Positions 8,386 to 17,499 of a stretch of 32,159 bases of DNA are shown in pieces. The position numbers and the translations under genes were made by a program. The notes beneath the pieces are model-generated. The model made no database searches, was not told where the DNA came from, and saw nothing but the letters and a program-made list of their open reading frames with translations. Position 1 is the stretch's first letter. Each line of letters opens with the position of its first letter. This DNA comes from an uncultured Lachnospiraceae bacterium (GTDB taxonomy: Bacteria; Bacillota; Clostridia; Lachnospirales; Lachnospiraceae), in assembly GCA_910579085.1 (NCBI GenBank), contig CAJTRU010000035.1, positions 1-32,159 of the forward strand, written 5' to 3'.

Positions 8386-9570
8386 TTAAATTGTTTTATT
8401 ATTTTTTGCTGCTTTGGCAAGGGAGGATAAATCCTGTCCTTTTAATGCCTTTTCAAGAAGTTCTGGCAGAAGCTGCGGGCTGCACGCAAAACATGGTATT
8501 CCAAGGTTTGCAATTTTTTGTGCCATCTGTTCATCGCAATAAGGCCTGCCGCCATCAGCTAGTGCAAGCAGGCTTATTATTGTTACGCCTGATGCCTTCA
8601 TGTCTTCAATACGCCTTAGAAGGGCAGCCCTGTTTCCGCCTTCTTCAAGGTCAGATATTAAAAAGAATAATGTTTTTGAAGGATTTTCTATAAATTGTCC
8701 ACAATATGCTACGGATTTGTTAATATCAGTACCTCCGCCAAGCTGGAAACCAAAAAGCAGGTCAACTGGGTCACTGCTTTTTTCTGTTAAGTCTACAATA
8801 TTTGTATCAAAAGCAACGATATGTGTTTTAATGCTTGACATGCTTGCAAGTATACAGCTTATAATTGATGAGTAAATAACAGATTCCCCCATTGAACCAC
8901 TCTGGTCAATATCAAGAATTATTGTCCATTTATTAGCTGCTGTAGTGCTGGTTCTGTCAAAAAAGTAAAAATGTTCTGGTACAACAGTTTTTAGCTCTGG
9001 GTTATAATGTTTTAGGTTGCGTGCTATAGTCGTTTTAAAGTCAAGTGCTGCTGCGGACGGTATGGGGGAGTGTTTTCTTTTGTTTACAGCAGCAGTTACA
9101 GCACGTCTGATATCCTGTTCAAGAAGCTGGTTAATCTGTTCTACAATCTTTTTAATAAATTCCCTTACACTGTCTTTGGAGCGTTTAGGTATCTGGTCTT
9201 TAAGCATTAGTATAGTAGCAGCAAGATTTGTGTCTGGCTCAGTGTTTTCCAGAAGTTCAGGCTCTAACACAAGTTGTTTTAAACCACAGCGGTTTACGGC
9301 GTCATTTTGTATTACTTTTACCAGTTCTTTGTCAAATAATGTCCTTACATCACCCAGCCAGCGGGTTATCTGCGGGTCAGAAGGCCCATGTCCTGCCCCT
9401 TTGCCAGAAAAATCCTGCCATTTGTGGGTATAGTTATATATTGCGGCAAGTGCCTGGTCCATTAAATCCTGTTCAGGGCTTAGGGCAGCATCTGCCATTC
9501 CAGAAAAACGTTCTTCGCTTTCCCGTCCTAAAATAAGCCGCCACCTGCGGATTTGTTCATTTATTTCCAT
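8386..9570 (-). CDS. VWA (von Willebrand factor A) domain protein, CoxE/YehP-like
   Basis: The 394-residue protein is probably cytoplasmic, with an alpha-helical N-terminal half (1-200) and a C-terminal VWA domain (about 214-380). The metal-ion-dependent adhesion site is intact: DQSGS at 222-226, the threonine in GGGTDI (281) and the aspartate in LISDLEEGG (307). In MoxR systems a VWA protein acts with the AAA+ ATPase as a substrate-binding or metal-delivery partner. It is the last gene of the five-gene operon, 95 bases behind the DUF5682 gene, the largest gap in the block, and has its own AAGGA site. Length and partners match what I recall of E. coli YehP. The exact biochemical role is unknown. 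Confidence 0.85.
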   Translation of the reverse strand: MEINEQIRRWRLILGRESEERFSGMADAALSPEQDLMDQALAAIYNYTHKWQDFSGKGAGHGPSDPQITRWLGDVRTLFDKELVKVIQNDAVNRCGLKQLVLEPELLENTEPDTNLAATILMLKDQIPKRSKDSVREFIKKIVEQINQLLEQDIRRAVTAAVNKRKHSPIPSAAALDFKTTIARNLKHYNPELKTVVPEHFYFFDRTSTTAANKWTIILDIDQSGSMGESVIYSSIISCILASMSSIKTHIVAFDTNIVDLTEKSSDPVDLLFGFQLGGGTDINKSVAYCGQFIENPSKTLFFLISDLEEGGNRAALLRRIEDMKASGVTIISLLALADGGRPYCDEQMAQKIANLGIPCFACSPQLLPELLEKALKGQDLSSLAKAAKNNKTI

Positions 9571-9665
9571 ATGCTATCCTTTCTTATATAATCCAGGGAG
9601 TGCCACCAATAATATCTCCAGTCCGTTTCCCTGCCTGTCCAATGACAAACCCTGGCTTAACGGGG

Positions 9666-11915
9666 CTAAAAATCAAAGTCGAAATCCCCAAGGCTGTCTA
9701 TTATTTCTTGTGAACTTTCATCAAGCACAGTATTAACTGCCTCGCTGGTCTGGCTGCCATCAAGCCCTAATATTTCTCCAAGGTTTTCTGCAATCTGGTC
9801 TTTTTCTGCTGCTGAAAATCCAGCAAAAGCCCGTCTTAGGAATAAAAGTGCCCTTTTAAATTCTTCATCTGTAAGTGTTGTAAGGTATATATTCAGGCTT
9901 TCCCATAAAGACAGTCTTGCTATTAGTGCATATTTATTTTTCATGGCAAGCCCTTCAAACCATCCAGCGCCAAGGTCTGCTGGAGTACCAGCAGACAGGC
10001 GTCTTGAAACTTCTGTATGCAGGCTTTCTGTATCCATATTGCCACGTTCTAAAAGTATTGCAGCAGCAAATCCTGACAGTTTTGTATTTAGGTTGTCGTG
10101 CCTGGCAATACTTTGAAGGACTTTAATCCATTCTTCTGTGTCAAGGAAATCATGTGCAAGTTCTGTGCTATTAAGTTTTTCAATTGCACTGGTTATTATC
10201 TGGCTTGCTGCATCATCGCATATACATGCGCTTTCAAGTACAAGGCATGCCCTGTAAAAAAGTTGTGAAAGAATAGGTTTTAAGGGCATTGGGTTTACTT
10301 TTCTTATATTGCCATATTGTATTATTATTGAAAGTCTTTGTGCTGTTTCTGCCAGGTCTTCTACAGATATAGTATCCACTGCCATTTTCTGTAGTGCTGT
10401 TGTAGCATAGACTGCTGCCTTTTCCATTCCACAGTAACAGGCATCTTCTATAACAAGTGCAATCTGTCCCATACTGGTGGCATTTTCTACACGTTCTTTC
10501 ATTTCAAATGATGCTGCGCCTGCTATAGTGTCACCTTTTAAAGCAGACTCCACAAGTACGGTTTCTGCTTCTGGAGACCATTGCAGCATCCAGTGTTCCT
10601 GCCATGTTGCATTATCCTGGTTTGTTTTTTGCTGTGTGGCAAAGCTGGTATTTAGTACTCTTAACTGGTGCAGGAAAAATGACCTGTGTAAATCAATAAA
10701 TGCTGCCTTTTCTGATTTTACACGCCTGTTTTCCCTAAGGTCTAACATAATGTCCTGGCATACAGCACTATAGTATTTTTCAAGTTTTAATTCATTTAAC
10801 TGCCTGTAAAAGTCGTCCTGTATACTAGTGCGGCTTACACCATCTGGGAGTGTGCCAATTACTGTGCCAATTTCAGTATCTGCTGTGCCAAGGCTTACCG
10901 CTGCAAAACTGCCTTCACCAATACATGTTATTGCTGCATCACGTAAATCACACAGTGCAGGCCTGCTGCCATTCCTTAGCATTGCAAGTGCACCAGCAAG
11001 CCGTACAGCTTCAATAACTGATGCAGCAGAAACAGGATTGCCAGTTTTACGCATATACGCCGCTAGTTTTACAAAATAACTGTAAGAAGAATATCCTGGT
11101 TCATTTCTTTTAAAGCCTTCCCATAAAAGGGAATAGTAAGCTGGCGCTTTATTGCCTGCTCCATAACCTGACCTTGTAGAAAGCCTGTAATAAGAATATG
11201 GCATTAGTGTATGTAATGTTTCAGTTTCTGGCATACCTTTAAAATTTTCATTACTTTCCTGCCAGTTTTTTAAACCTTCCACATGGTAAGAACCTGTTAC
11301 TACTACAATATTTGCAGGGTTAATACCAGAATTTACAGCATCTTTAATCTGCTGGCGCATATATGCCTCACGCAGTACAGTTTCAGCCCAGTTATCCCCA
11401 TTGCCTTCTGTAAGGCTTCTTAAATTAGCACCGAAATTTTTAGCACCTGTATGGTAAGCCTCAAGGCTTCCAGCCTGTTCCATAACCCGCTCCCAGAACG
11501 TTTCGTGTCCGCCGTCACCACATATTTTATCAAGTTCCATATATATGTTAGTTCTGTTTTCTTCCCCTTCTGCATATAAAGGACAGCGCTCTGGCAGTGC
11601 AAGGAATGTACTGGAGGGCAAATCTATAAAGCGGAGTCTGGCGTTTCTTTCATTACACCATAATATTGCCTGGTATTCAGGCGAATATTCTGCAAATGGG
11701 TATAATATAGTTCTGACAGGTACTTCTTTTGTATATGCAAGCACTGCTATAGGAGGCTTTGTTTCTTTTCTGGTAATGTCTTTTAAAATATCATTAAAAT
11801 CGGCAGGCCCTTCAACAAGTACAAGTTCTGGCTGTTTAATATCCAGGAAACAGCGGAGATAGTATGCGCCTGCTGGGGATAGGTGCCTTATTCCAAAAAA
11901 ATTTGGGTTATCCAT
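9666..11915 (-). CDS. DUF5682 family protein (YehM-like)
   Basis: This is a large protein of 749 residues without signal or membrane segments. Its N terminus, FFGIRHLSPAGAYYLRCFL and then PELVLVEGPADFNDI, and a following FIDLP region are the signature of DUF5682 proteins, which occur beside SWIM, MoxR and VWA genes. The N-terminal 250 residues look like an alpha/beta domain (including VVVTGSYHVEGL, with a conserved His); the rest is mostly helical. I prefer ATG at 11915, which has GGAG nine bases upstream; a GTG at 11930 in the same frame overlaps the MoxR gene. The protein ends in an acidic aromatic tail, DFDFDF. No catalytic activity is established that I know of. Confidence 0.8.
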   Translation of the reverse strand: MDNPNFFGIRHLSPAGAYYLRCFLDIKQPELVLVEGPADFNDILKDITRKETKPPIAVLAYTKEVPVRTILYPFAEYSPEYQAILWCNERNARLRFIDLPSSTFLALPERCPLYAEGEENRTNIYMELDKICGDGGHETFWERVMEQAGSLEAYHTGAKNFGANLRSLTEGNGDNWAETVLREAYMRQQIKDAVNSGINPANIVVVTGSYHVEGLKNWQESNENFKGMPETETLHTLMPYSYYRLSTRSGYGAGNKAPAYYSLLWEGFKRNEPGYSSYSYFVKLAAYMRKTGNPVSAASVIEAVRLAGALAMLRNGSRPALCDLRDAAITCIGEGSFAAVSLGTADTEIGTVIGTLPDGVSRTSIQDDFYRQLNELKLEKYYSAVCQDIMLDLRENRRVKSEKAAFIDLHRSFFLHQLRVLNTSFATQQKTNQDNATWQEHWMLQWSPEAETVLVESALKGDTIAGAASFEMKERVENATSMGQIALVIEDACYCGMEKAAVYATTALQKMAVDTISVEDLAETAQRLSIIIQYGNIRKVNPMPLKPILSQLFYRACLVLESACICDDAASQIITSAIEKLNSTELAHDFLDTEEWIKVLQSIARHDNLNTKLSGFAAAILLERGNMDTESLHTEVSRRLSAGTPADLGAGWFEGLAMKNKYALIARLSLWESLNIYLTTLTDEEFKRALLFLRRAFAGFSAAEKDQIAENLGEILGLDGSQTSEAVNTVLDESSQEIIDSLGDFDFDF

Positions 11916-11919
11916 TAAT

Positions 11920-13008
11920 TTATTCTCCACTTAATTCTTTACATGCCATATAAAGCCCGGACCATTCTGAACCACGTTTTTTCATAATGTTTTCCAGATA
12001 TTCCTTCCATGCTATATTGTCTTTTTCTTCGTCTTTAATAACAGCACCTTGCAGGGCAGATGCCAGGTCAGTGTCTGTTATTGTACCACTGCCAAAACTT
12101 CCTGCAAGTGCCATGCTGTTGCATAATAGTGAAATTGCTTCGGCTGTAGATAATACACCAGATGTGCCTTTTACTTTCTGTTTGTGGTCTAATGTTTCCC
12201 CGTTTCTGAGTTCACGGAATATTGTACATACTTTTTCTACCACGTCTTCTTCTGGCAATGACGCATTTAAGTCAAGGTTCATAGAAAGCTGTGATACCCT
12301 TGTATTTACAATTTCCATTTCAGACTCCAGGTTTGCAGGTGCAGGAAGTATAACAATATTAAAACGGCGTTTTAATGCGGCTGACATTTCATTAACGCCT
12401 TTATCCCTTGTATTAGCCGTAGCTATAACAGAAAATCCTTTCTGGGCTGGAACTTCAAGTGCAAGTTCAGGTACAGAAATACGTTTTTCAGAAAGCAGTG
12501 ATATAAGGGCATCCTGTACTTCGGAGGCACATCTTGAAATTTCTTCTACACGTGCAATTGTACCTGTTTCCATAGCATTAAATACAGGGCTTTTAAGCAT
12601 TGCTTCAATTGATGGCCCTTTTGATACAAGCATTGCATAGTTCCATGAATATTTAATCTGTTCTTCTGTCGTGCCTGCTGTACCTTGTACTACTTTAGTA
12701 GAACATCCATTTATTGCAGCAGTTAAATGTTCAGAAAGCCAGCTTTTTGCAGTGCCAGGCTCACCAGTTAAAAGTAATGCACGGTCTGTAACAAGTGTTG
12801 ATATTGCAATTTCCACAAGACGTTCATGGCCTATATACTTTGGTGTAATCTTTGTACCATTAACTTCGCCGCCACAGATATATGTTTTAACTGACTGTGG
12901 GGACATATTCCATCCTGCTGGTACAGGATGTTTTTCTGCTTTTATTAGTGCATCAATTTCATTCTGGAAAAGCTGTTCTGCTGGCAGCCTTAAAATTTGT
13001 TCTTCCAT
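11920..13008 (-). CDS. MoxR-type AAA+ ATPase (YehL-like)
   Basis: This AAA+ ATPase of the MoxR clade has about 362 residues and acts as a chaperone-like remodelling motor in cytoplasm with its VWA partner. Walker A is GEPGTAKS (82-89), the Walker B region is ARVEEISR (152-159, with EE in place of the usual DE), sensor 1 is the Asn in IATANTRD (about 199), and ALKRRF supplies the arginine finger. The start is set at ATG 13008: the upstream in-frame ATG at 13020 overlaps the ribosome site GGAGG that serves 13008. Only 18 bases separate it from the SWIM stop and four from the DUF5682 start, which suggests translational coupling. Confidence 0.9.
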   Translation of the reverse strand: MEEQILRLPAEQLFQNEIDALIKAEKHPVPAGWNMSPQSVKTYICGGEVNGTKITPKYIGHERLVEIAISTLVTDRALLLTGEPGTAKSWLSEHLTAAINGCSTKVVQGTAGTTEEQIKYSWNYAMLVSKGPSIEAMLKSPVFNAMETGTIARVEEISRCASEVQDALISLLSEKRISVPELALEVPAQKGFSVIATANTRDKGVNEMSAALKRRFNIVILPAPANLESEMEIVNTRVSQLSMNLDLNASLPEEDVVEKVCTIFRELRNGETLDHKQKVKGTSGVLSTAEAISLLCNSMALAGSFGSGTITDTDLASALQGAVIKDEEKDNIAWKEYLENIMKKRGSEWSGLYMACKELSGE

Positions 13009-13026
13009 TTTTCCCTCCATATAATT

Positions 13027-14496
13027 TTAGTATAATAGCCTCAATATGCTGTTTTTAGTGATAATGCTTAATGGCTGTGCCTGTAACCTGTGGTTTCTAT
13101 TATTGTAGTAAAATGCTGCAAGCATTACCTGGCCTTTTAAAAGGTAACTTCCTGGAAGCATTTCTATACGTGGTGTTGTCTGTTCCATGTCTGGCATATC
13201 ACCAAGTAAAATATTGCCACCACTTTCTGAAACAAGCACAAAACCGTCACTGCACCTGGCAATTTCCTGGTATTTTATAAGCTGGATTAACATTGGCGGT
13301 GCCATTGTATTTTTTAAAGTATTTTTAATTGCTTTTGCCTCAGCATTTATTGAACCTGATGCAAAACTGGTTATCCTGCTATAGTCTTCTTCTGTTAAAT
13401 CACGTATTTGTGCGTTTTCCCATCTGATACGCAGATTGCCCTCACCAGGATATGTTGCTGCCTTTTGGACTCTGGCAACACCAAATACGGAGTCATCCTG
13501 TTTAATATATTTAATTGCTTTGAGAGGGCGGTAATTGTAATTTATGTAAATATTTCCATCCTCCAGGCAAATCCAGCACCCTGTATCTATATACAATTTT
13601 GCGGCTTCATTGTAATCTATCCAGAAAGAAAGCTGCACAAAGTTTTTATCTTCCATGCCCCTGCCAGCTTCTTCGAGTTCAGCCAGTTTCCATATTCCGC
13701 CAAGTTCTTCATATAACATATTATCATCAAGAGTGACATCATCGCTTGCAAGTTTGTTTTCTATATACTGGCGTGATTTTTTGCTAAGGGTATGAAGTTT
13801 TTTTAATATATCTATGGCATTGTAATAGTGTGTCTCATCACCATCTTTCTGGAACTTTGTTATCTCAATAAGAAGCTGGTTACATAGTTTCTGCGGGCCT
13901 GTAAGGTAATAGTCGCCCATCTGCTTAACAATCTCCTGGTATGTTTTCAGGGAAGCACCACCTATAGTGCCAAGTCCTGCCATAACAAGGCTGTTTGTCA
14001 TTTTATCTGCTAAATCCAGTCCTTTAAGCTGGTTTTTAAGTTTTTTAATCCTTGCATTTTTGGTAGTTTTGGCTGCTGCCGCTTTTTTCTTTTCTGCTTT
14101 TTTAAGTTCCTCTTCTGTCATTTCGCTTTCAGGCTTTGCAGTTTTATTATCCCTTGCCATCTTTTTTTCACGTTTTCTTATAATATCTTCTGGTACTTCA
14201 CAAATGTTAAATTCCTTTTTTGCCAATATTTCATATAACAGTGCAAGGCTGTGTTTACATGGATACTGGCGGCTTGGGCAGCTGCACCGGAAAACAGGGG
14301 ATATCTGGTCAATGTAATCTGCTGATGTAATATAATTATTTTTGCCGCTTCCCTTACATTCACCTATATAAAGTGTATTATCACTGGTACGTTCAAGCTT
14401 TATAAATCCGCCTTTTTGTGAGATTTTCTTTCCATTTGATGCTGCTGCCGTGTTTGGTGCAAATGCTAAAATCTGCTGTTCTGTAATTTCTATCAT
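13027..14496 (-). CDS. SWIM zinc finger protein (YehQ-like)
   Basis: The 489-residue protein is predicted to bind zinc and nucleic acid or protein through a SWIM finger: C71-x-C73-x6-C80-x-H82 (CSCPSRQYPCKH), preceded by a small beta domain (LYIGECKGSGKNNYITSADY). A lysine-rich linker (about 115-155) joins this to a long region rich in helices and, near the C terminus, beta strands. The start is ATG 14496, eight bases after GGAGG; an in-frame ATG at 14511 overlaps that ribosome site. It is the second gene of the operon. SWIM proteins are regularly encoded with MoxR and VWA genes, but their part in such complexes is unproven. Confidence 0.85.
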   Translation of the reverse strand: MIEITEQQILAFAPNTAAASNGKKISQKGGFIKLERTSDNTLYIGECKGSGKNNYITSADYIDQISPVFRCSCPSRQYPCKHSLALLYEILAKKEFNICEVPEDIIRKREKKMARDNKTAKPESEMTEEELKKAEKKKAAAAKTTKNARIKKLKNQLKGLDLADKMTNSLVMAGLGTIGGASLKTYQEIVKQMGDYYLTGPQKLCNQLLIEITKFQKDGDETHYYNAIDILKKLHTLSKKSRQYIENKLASDDVTLDDNMLYEELGGIWKLAELEEAGRGMEDKNFVQLSFWIDYNEAAKLYIDTGCWICLEDGNIYINYNYRPLKAIKYIKQDDSVFGVARVQKAATYPGEGNLRIRWENAQIRDLTEEDYSRITSFASGSINAEAKAIKNTLKNTMAPPMLIQLIKYQEIARCSDGFVLVSESGGNILLGDMPDMEQTTPRIEMLPGSYLLKGQVMLAAFYYNNRNHRLQAQPLSIITKNSILRLLY

Positions 14497-14576
14497 TTTA
14501 TAATCCTCCATACCATTTTTAGCGGCTTAAATAGCATAACAGATAAGCCTGCTTTGTAAAAATGCGGTTTTTACAG

Positions 14577-16679
14577 TTATTTATCTAAATTTACACAAAT
14601 ATAATTGGCAGGGTTTTTCAGGCTATCAAACCATTTCTGGGCTTGTTCTGTATCTAAATTAAAGTTGGTGGGTTTAAGCCTGCCTGACTTGATAATTTCT
14701 ATAACAGCATCAACTTCTTTTTGTATTTTCTGTATTGTCCCGGCATTTCCAGGCAGGTGGTATAAATAATCAGTCAATTCCCACATTTGTATTTTCTGTT
14801 TATTTTTGGCAAATCTGGTAGCAAGCCCTTTACATTCTGTCCATCTGCAATTTAACATATATGCAAGGTAATCTGTGTTGTCCTGGATGGAAAGAGCCCT
14901 GTTATAAAAATAACTGCCAGCCTTTTCACACTGTTCCTGGTCTGCCGTATTAATCCATCTGTTTAAAATTTCATCCATGTACTGCATATTATGTTTTGCC
15001 TCTCTTTTTTTGAGGCCTGTCTTTGCAATTATGAGGCGGCTGTCTTCTGGATGGCTGCCTTGTTCCATCATCCAGTCTTGTATTCTGCTGGCATCTGGAA
15101 TTTCTATTTTATTTAAAATAAACTTACGGCTGTCCTCCCATTCTATATCAGAAAAAAGCATACTTGTTATATAGCTGTTTAACTGGCTGTCCCATTTTAT
15201 ATATGACAATGCCCTTTGTATTTCCAACATTGCATAAGGGTTCTTTTTAATTTGTCCATCAAACCATTCAGTACAGTTATCACTTTCAAGGATTTTTACA
15301 AATGCTGCTGCTGCAAGAAAGTTTATGCTGTTTCCACTACTTTCAAAGAATTCCATTGCCATCTGTCTGGACTGGCTGCCTGGAAATATAACAAGGGATT
15401 GTGCTATATGGCTTCCGATTATAAGTTCCCAGGTTAACTTCCTGTCTGTTTTTGGTGGGAAGTTCTGGCGGTTAAATAACTGGAAGGATGTATTTCTGGA
15501 GTGTATTGTAGAATAATTGCCTGCCATATAATCTATTACTTCAAGTGAAGGGTTCAAACTGCCCTGGTCAAGGGTTTTGCTTTCCAGAAGAAGCTGTTTG
15601 TAACACATATATACTTCATCACCATGCTTACCAGGCAGGGCTTCAACCAGCCGGCAGAATGGGGTAAGTTTTTTCTGGATTTCACTGGCATTGTCTTTTT
15701 CTATTGCTGCAATTATTTTAGGAAGCTGTTCCATACATTCTTCTGCAATTACCCTTGACGCACAGACAGTTGTAGAAGGCATAAGTGCGATGAGGGCAGA
15801 AGGAAGGTTTTTCTTAATAGTCTGTTTAAATAAATTATATAACTCTTCACTTTCTTCCACGCTTTCCATTCTGGCAAGAATATTTAATACACATTGCTTG
15901 TTTTTGCCTCTTTCAGTTTTAGCCATAGAAAGCAGCCGCTCAAAGTTAGCAGGTTCATATCCTAAAGCAGTTATTAAGGCTGTGCGGACATCTCCTATTG
16001 CAGTCTCAAGCATTTCTAAGTAAAAACTGTTTTCAGATGCCCCGGCAATTTCAGTTATTATATTTATCCTGTGTACCATTTCCTTTTTACCCTTTGGGTC
16101 AAAATCCTTCTTTAAAATGGGGATTATTTCTGTGCTGCATTGGGAAAGGTAATTACGTGCCAGATTAACAAGTTCATAGTATGGAGCACCCAGTGCGCAG
16201 ACAAGAGCATATTTTACACGGTAATCCTTAAAAATATCCGGATATGTTTGTAACATGTCATTTACAGTTGAGTAATTGCCGCTTCCTGTTGTAGTAAGCG
16301 CATTTATAAGTGTTTTAACTTGTGAGTAAGGAACATTAAAAATATATGGGTTATTCTCTGTATATTTTTCTGGATGGAAGCTTAAAGCCAGCTCCACATC
16401 TGTTGTTTCCGTTTTTACTTCAACCGTTCCAAGAGTGCATATTACAGCATCTGCAAGGGCTATTGTGTCAAGCAGTACGCCCGCAGGTGTGCTGCAGCCA
16501 GGTGATAACAGTAATTCCATCTGCTGGCATAACTTTGCAAAAACAGGTGAAGCAGATGCAAAAGGCTTTATAGCTTCAGCAGCACGCTTTAACCTGAAAT
16601 CTTCATTTAAAAGATTAGCACCTGCAATAATAGCAGTACGCAGGCGTTCCTGTAATTCATAAACTGGGCTTAAATCCAT
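14577..16679 (-). CDS. HEAT-like helical repeat protein of the SWIM/MoxR/VWA operon
   Basis: A 700-residue soluble protein with no signal peptide or membrane segment. I recognise no enzyme motif. The whole length reads as repeated amphipathic helix pairs (for example EIIPILKKDFDPKGKKEMVHR-type blocks around 190-330 and SYITSMLFSDIEWEDSRKFI near 525), as in HEAT or ARM scaffolds. It is the first gene of the minus-strand operon: a strong ribosome site (AAGGAGA) precedes the ATG, a promoter lies 70-95 bases upstream, and the SWIM gene starts 80 bases after its stop. HEAT-repeat proteins are common companions of these systems and would fit a scaffold or target-recognition role, but that is inference. 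Confidence 0.7.
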   Translation of the reverse strand: MDLSPVYELQERLRTAIIAGANLLNEDFRLKRAAEAIKPFASASPVFAKLCQQMELLLSPGCSTPAGVLLDTIALADAVICTLGTVEVKTETTDVELALSFHPEKYTENNPYIFNVPYSQVKTLINALTTTGSGNYSTVNDMLQTYPDIFKDYRVKYALVCALGAPYYELVNLARNYLSQCSTEIIPILKKDFDPKGKKEMVHRINIITEIAGASENSFYLEMLETAIGDVRTALITALGYEPANFERLLSMAKTERGKNKQCVLNILARMESVEESEELYNLFKQTIKKNLPSALIALMPSTTVCASRVIAEECMEQLPKIIAAIEKDNASEIQKKLTPFCRLVEALPGKHGDEVYMCYKQLLLESKTLDQGSLNPSLEVIDYMAGNYSTIHSRNTSFQLFNRQNFPPKTDRKLTWELIIGSHIAQSLVIFPGSQSRQMAMEFFESSGNSINFLAAAAFVKILESDNCTEWFDGQIKKNPYAMLEIQRALSYIKWDSQLNSYITSMLFSDIEWEDSRKFILNKIEIPDASRIQDWMMEQGSHPEDSRLIIAKTGLKKREAKHNMQYMDEILNRWINTADQEQCEKAGSYFYNRALSIQDNTDYLAYMLNCRWTECKGLATRFAKNKQKIQMWELTDYLYHLPGNAGTIQKIQKEVDAVIEIIKSGRLKPTNFNLDTEQAQKWFDSLKNPANYICVNLDK

Positions 16680-16743
16680 GTTATTCTCCTTTCGTTAGCT
16701 TATTACAGCTTAATTCTTTATGGTATAAAAATCCTTTAAGAGT

Positions 16744-16772
16744 ATTATATAACGAATGTATGTTCTTTACAA
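16744..16772 (-). promoter_or_regulatory. Promoter of the five-gene MoxR/VWA operon
   Basis: On the minus strand TTGTAA (16772-16767) and TATAAT (16749-16744) are separated by exactly 17 bases. The -10 is perfect and the -35 has four of six consensus bases. It is about 65 bases upstream of the HEAT-like gene. Confidence 0.7.
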
Positions 16773-16802
16773 CATAAAATCATTATATATTTGTCATTTG
16801 AA

Positions 16803-17023
16803 GTTATTTTGCGTTTTGTGGATAATGGACGGTTCCTGTGCCAGAGCCAGAATATTCCGTACAGGGGCACGCTCCCGCTACGTTAACCCACGCAGCGGCA
16901 CATAAAGTCTATATATCCCAGATGAAACTTACGTTTCCCTGGAATATATAGACTTAAATGCCGGCGGGGTTAAAGTGCCCCTTTTACGGAATAATTCATG
17001 GCATCTGGCACGCAGAACCTGTC
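16803..17023 (+). repeat. Copy C of the palindromic repeat family (central body)
   Basis: A long imperfect palindrome. Outer arms: 16838-16870 (starts GTGCCAGAGCCAG, ends GGGGCAC) against 16975-17011 (starts GTGCCCC, ends CTGGCAC). Middle: TTAACCC against GGGGTTAA. Central stem: AAGTCTATATATCCCAG (16905-16921) against CTGGAATATATAGACTT (16939-16955), 16 of 17 paired. The loop contains GAAACTTACGTTTC. The left end (GTTATTTTGCGTTTTGTGG) is a decayed terminal repeat; the matching right end GATAACTG lies at 17384-17391, displaced by a transposase remnant. Confidence 0.85.
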
Positions 17024-17099
17024 TGTGGTAAAAGCCAGAAAAACAGTGATGGAAAAAACTGCAAACTTTCTTAATATATTCAATGATTTTAAACTGTTT

Positions 17100-17365
17100 T
17101 CAGACAGAACAGCATTGCTGTCTTCTGAAAATACAACATCCAGTACCCAGTGCAGGTTTCCATTCTTCCAGAACTGTTGTATATATTTCTATTTCCTTTC
17201 CGCTATCTTTTTCTTCCATATACAGCTTTACGTCTTTATATAACATTTTCTGGTTTTTCTTAAGCCCCAGGGAATAGTCCAATCCTTTTTTTCTGTACTC
17301 CGTATGGCTTTTTCATCAACAGCAGCAACACTGCCTGTATCCCCTGTGACAAGAAAGCAAGAAAT
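17100..17365 (-). pseudogene. Remnant of an ISAs1-like transposase gene
   Basis: Read on the minus strand, an open stretch of about 85 codons gives LDYSLGLKKNQKMLYKDVKL, close to the ISAs1-family sequence around the 'DYvLalKgNQ-LyedVklyf' region of the DDE transposase. The upstream part (GDTGSVAAVDEKAIRSTEKK) looks degraded and the C-terminal part is lost, ending at a stop after about 40 more residues. No intact terminal repeats are visible. It is embedded between repeat copy C and the displaced end of that copy, as if an insertion sequence entered the repeat and then decayed. The family name rests on memory of the motif. Confidence 0.5.
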
Positions 17366-17383
17366 CTTTTAAAGAAAGCACAA

Positions 17384-17391
17384 GATAACTG
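17384..17391 (+). repeat. Displaced right terminal motif of repeat copy C
   Basis: GATAACTG here matches the terminal GATAACTGG of the complete copy at 31517-31802. Similarity continues beyond it: GGGTGGGGGATTATT after this copy resembles GGGGTGGCGGGGGATGATT after the other, so the true element may extend past GATAACTGG. Confidence 0.5.
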
Positions 17392-17499
17392 AAAACAGGG
17401 TGGGGGATTATTCTGCCAGTGATTTATTAAACAATGTAAATTTTATAGTCAGGAAACCTGTTAATGTAATTTTAGATTATAATATAAATTTTGTAGATA

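Noticed and set aside
8600..9536. Plus-strand open frames opposite the VWA gene
   Set aside because: They are antisense shadows of a gene with an intact MIDAS motif; no start signals or family resemblance.
9571..9665. Open minus-strand frame after the DUF5682 stop reading KPGFVIGQAGKRTGDIIGG
   Set aside because: It looks peptide-like and could be a frameshifted extension or a tiny gene, but it has no start codon, spans only about 30 codons, and the DUF5682 protein is already of normal length.
11987..12640. Plus-strand open frame of 217 codons opposite the MoxR gene
   Set aside because: Antisense to a clear AAA+ ATPase; serine-rich low-information translation without a ribosome site.
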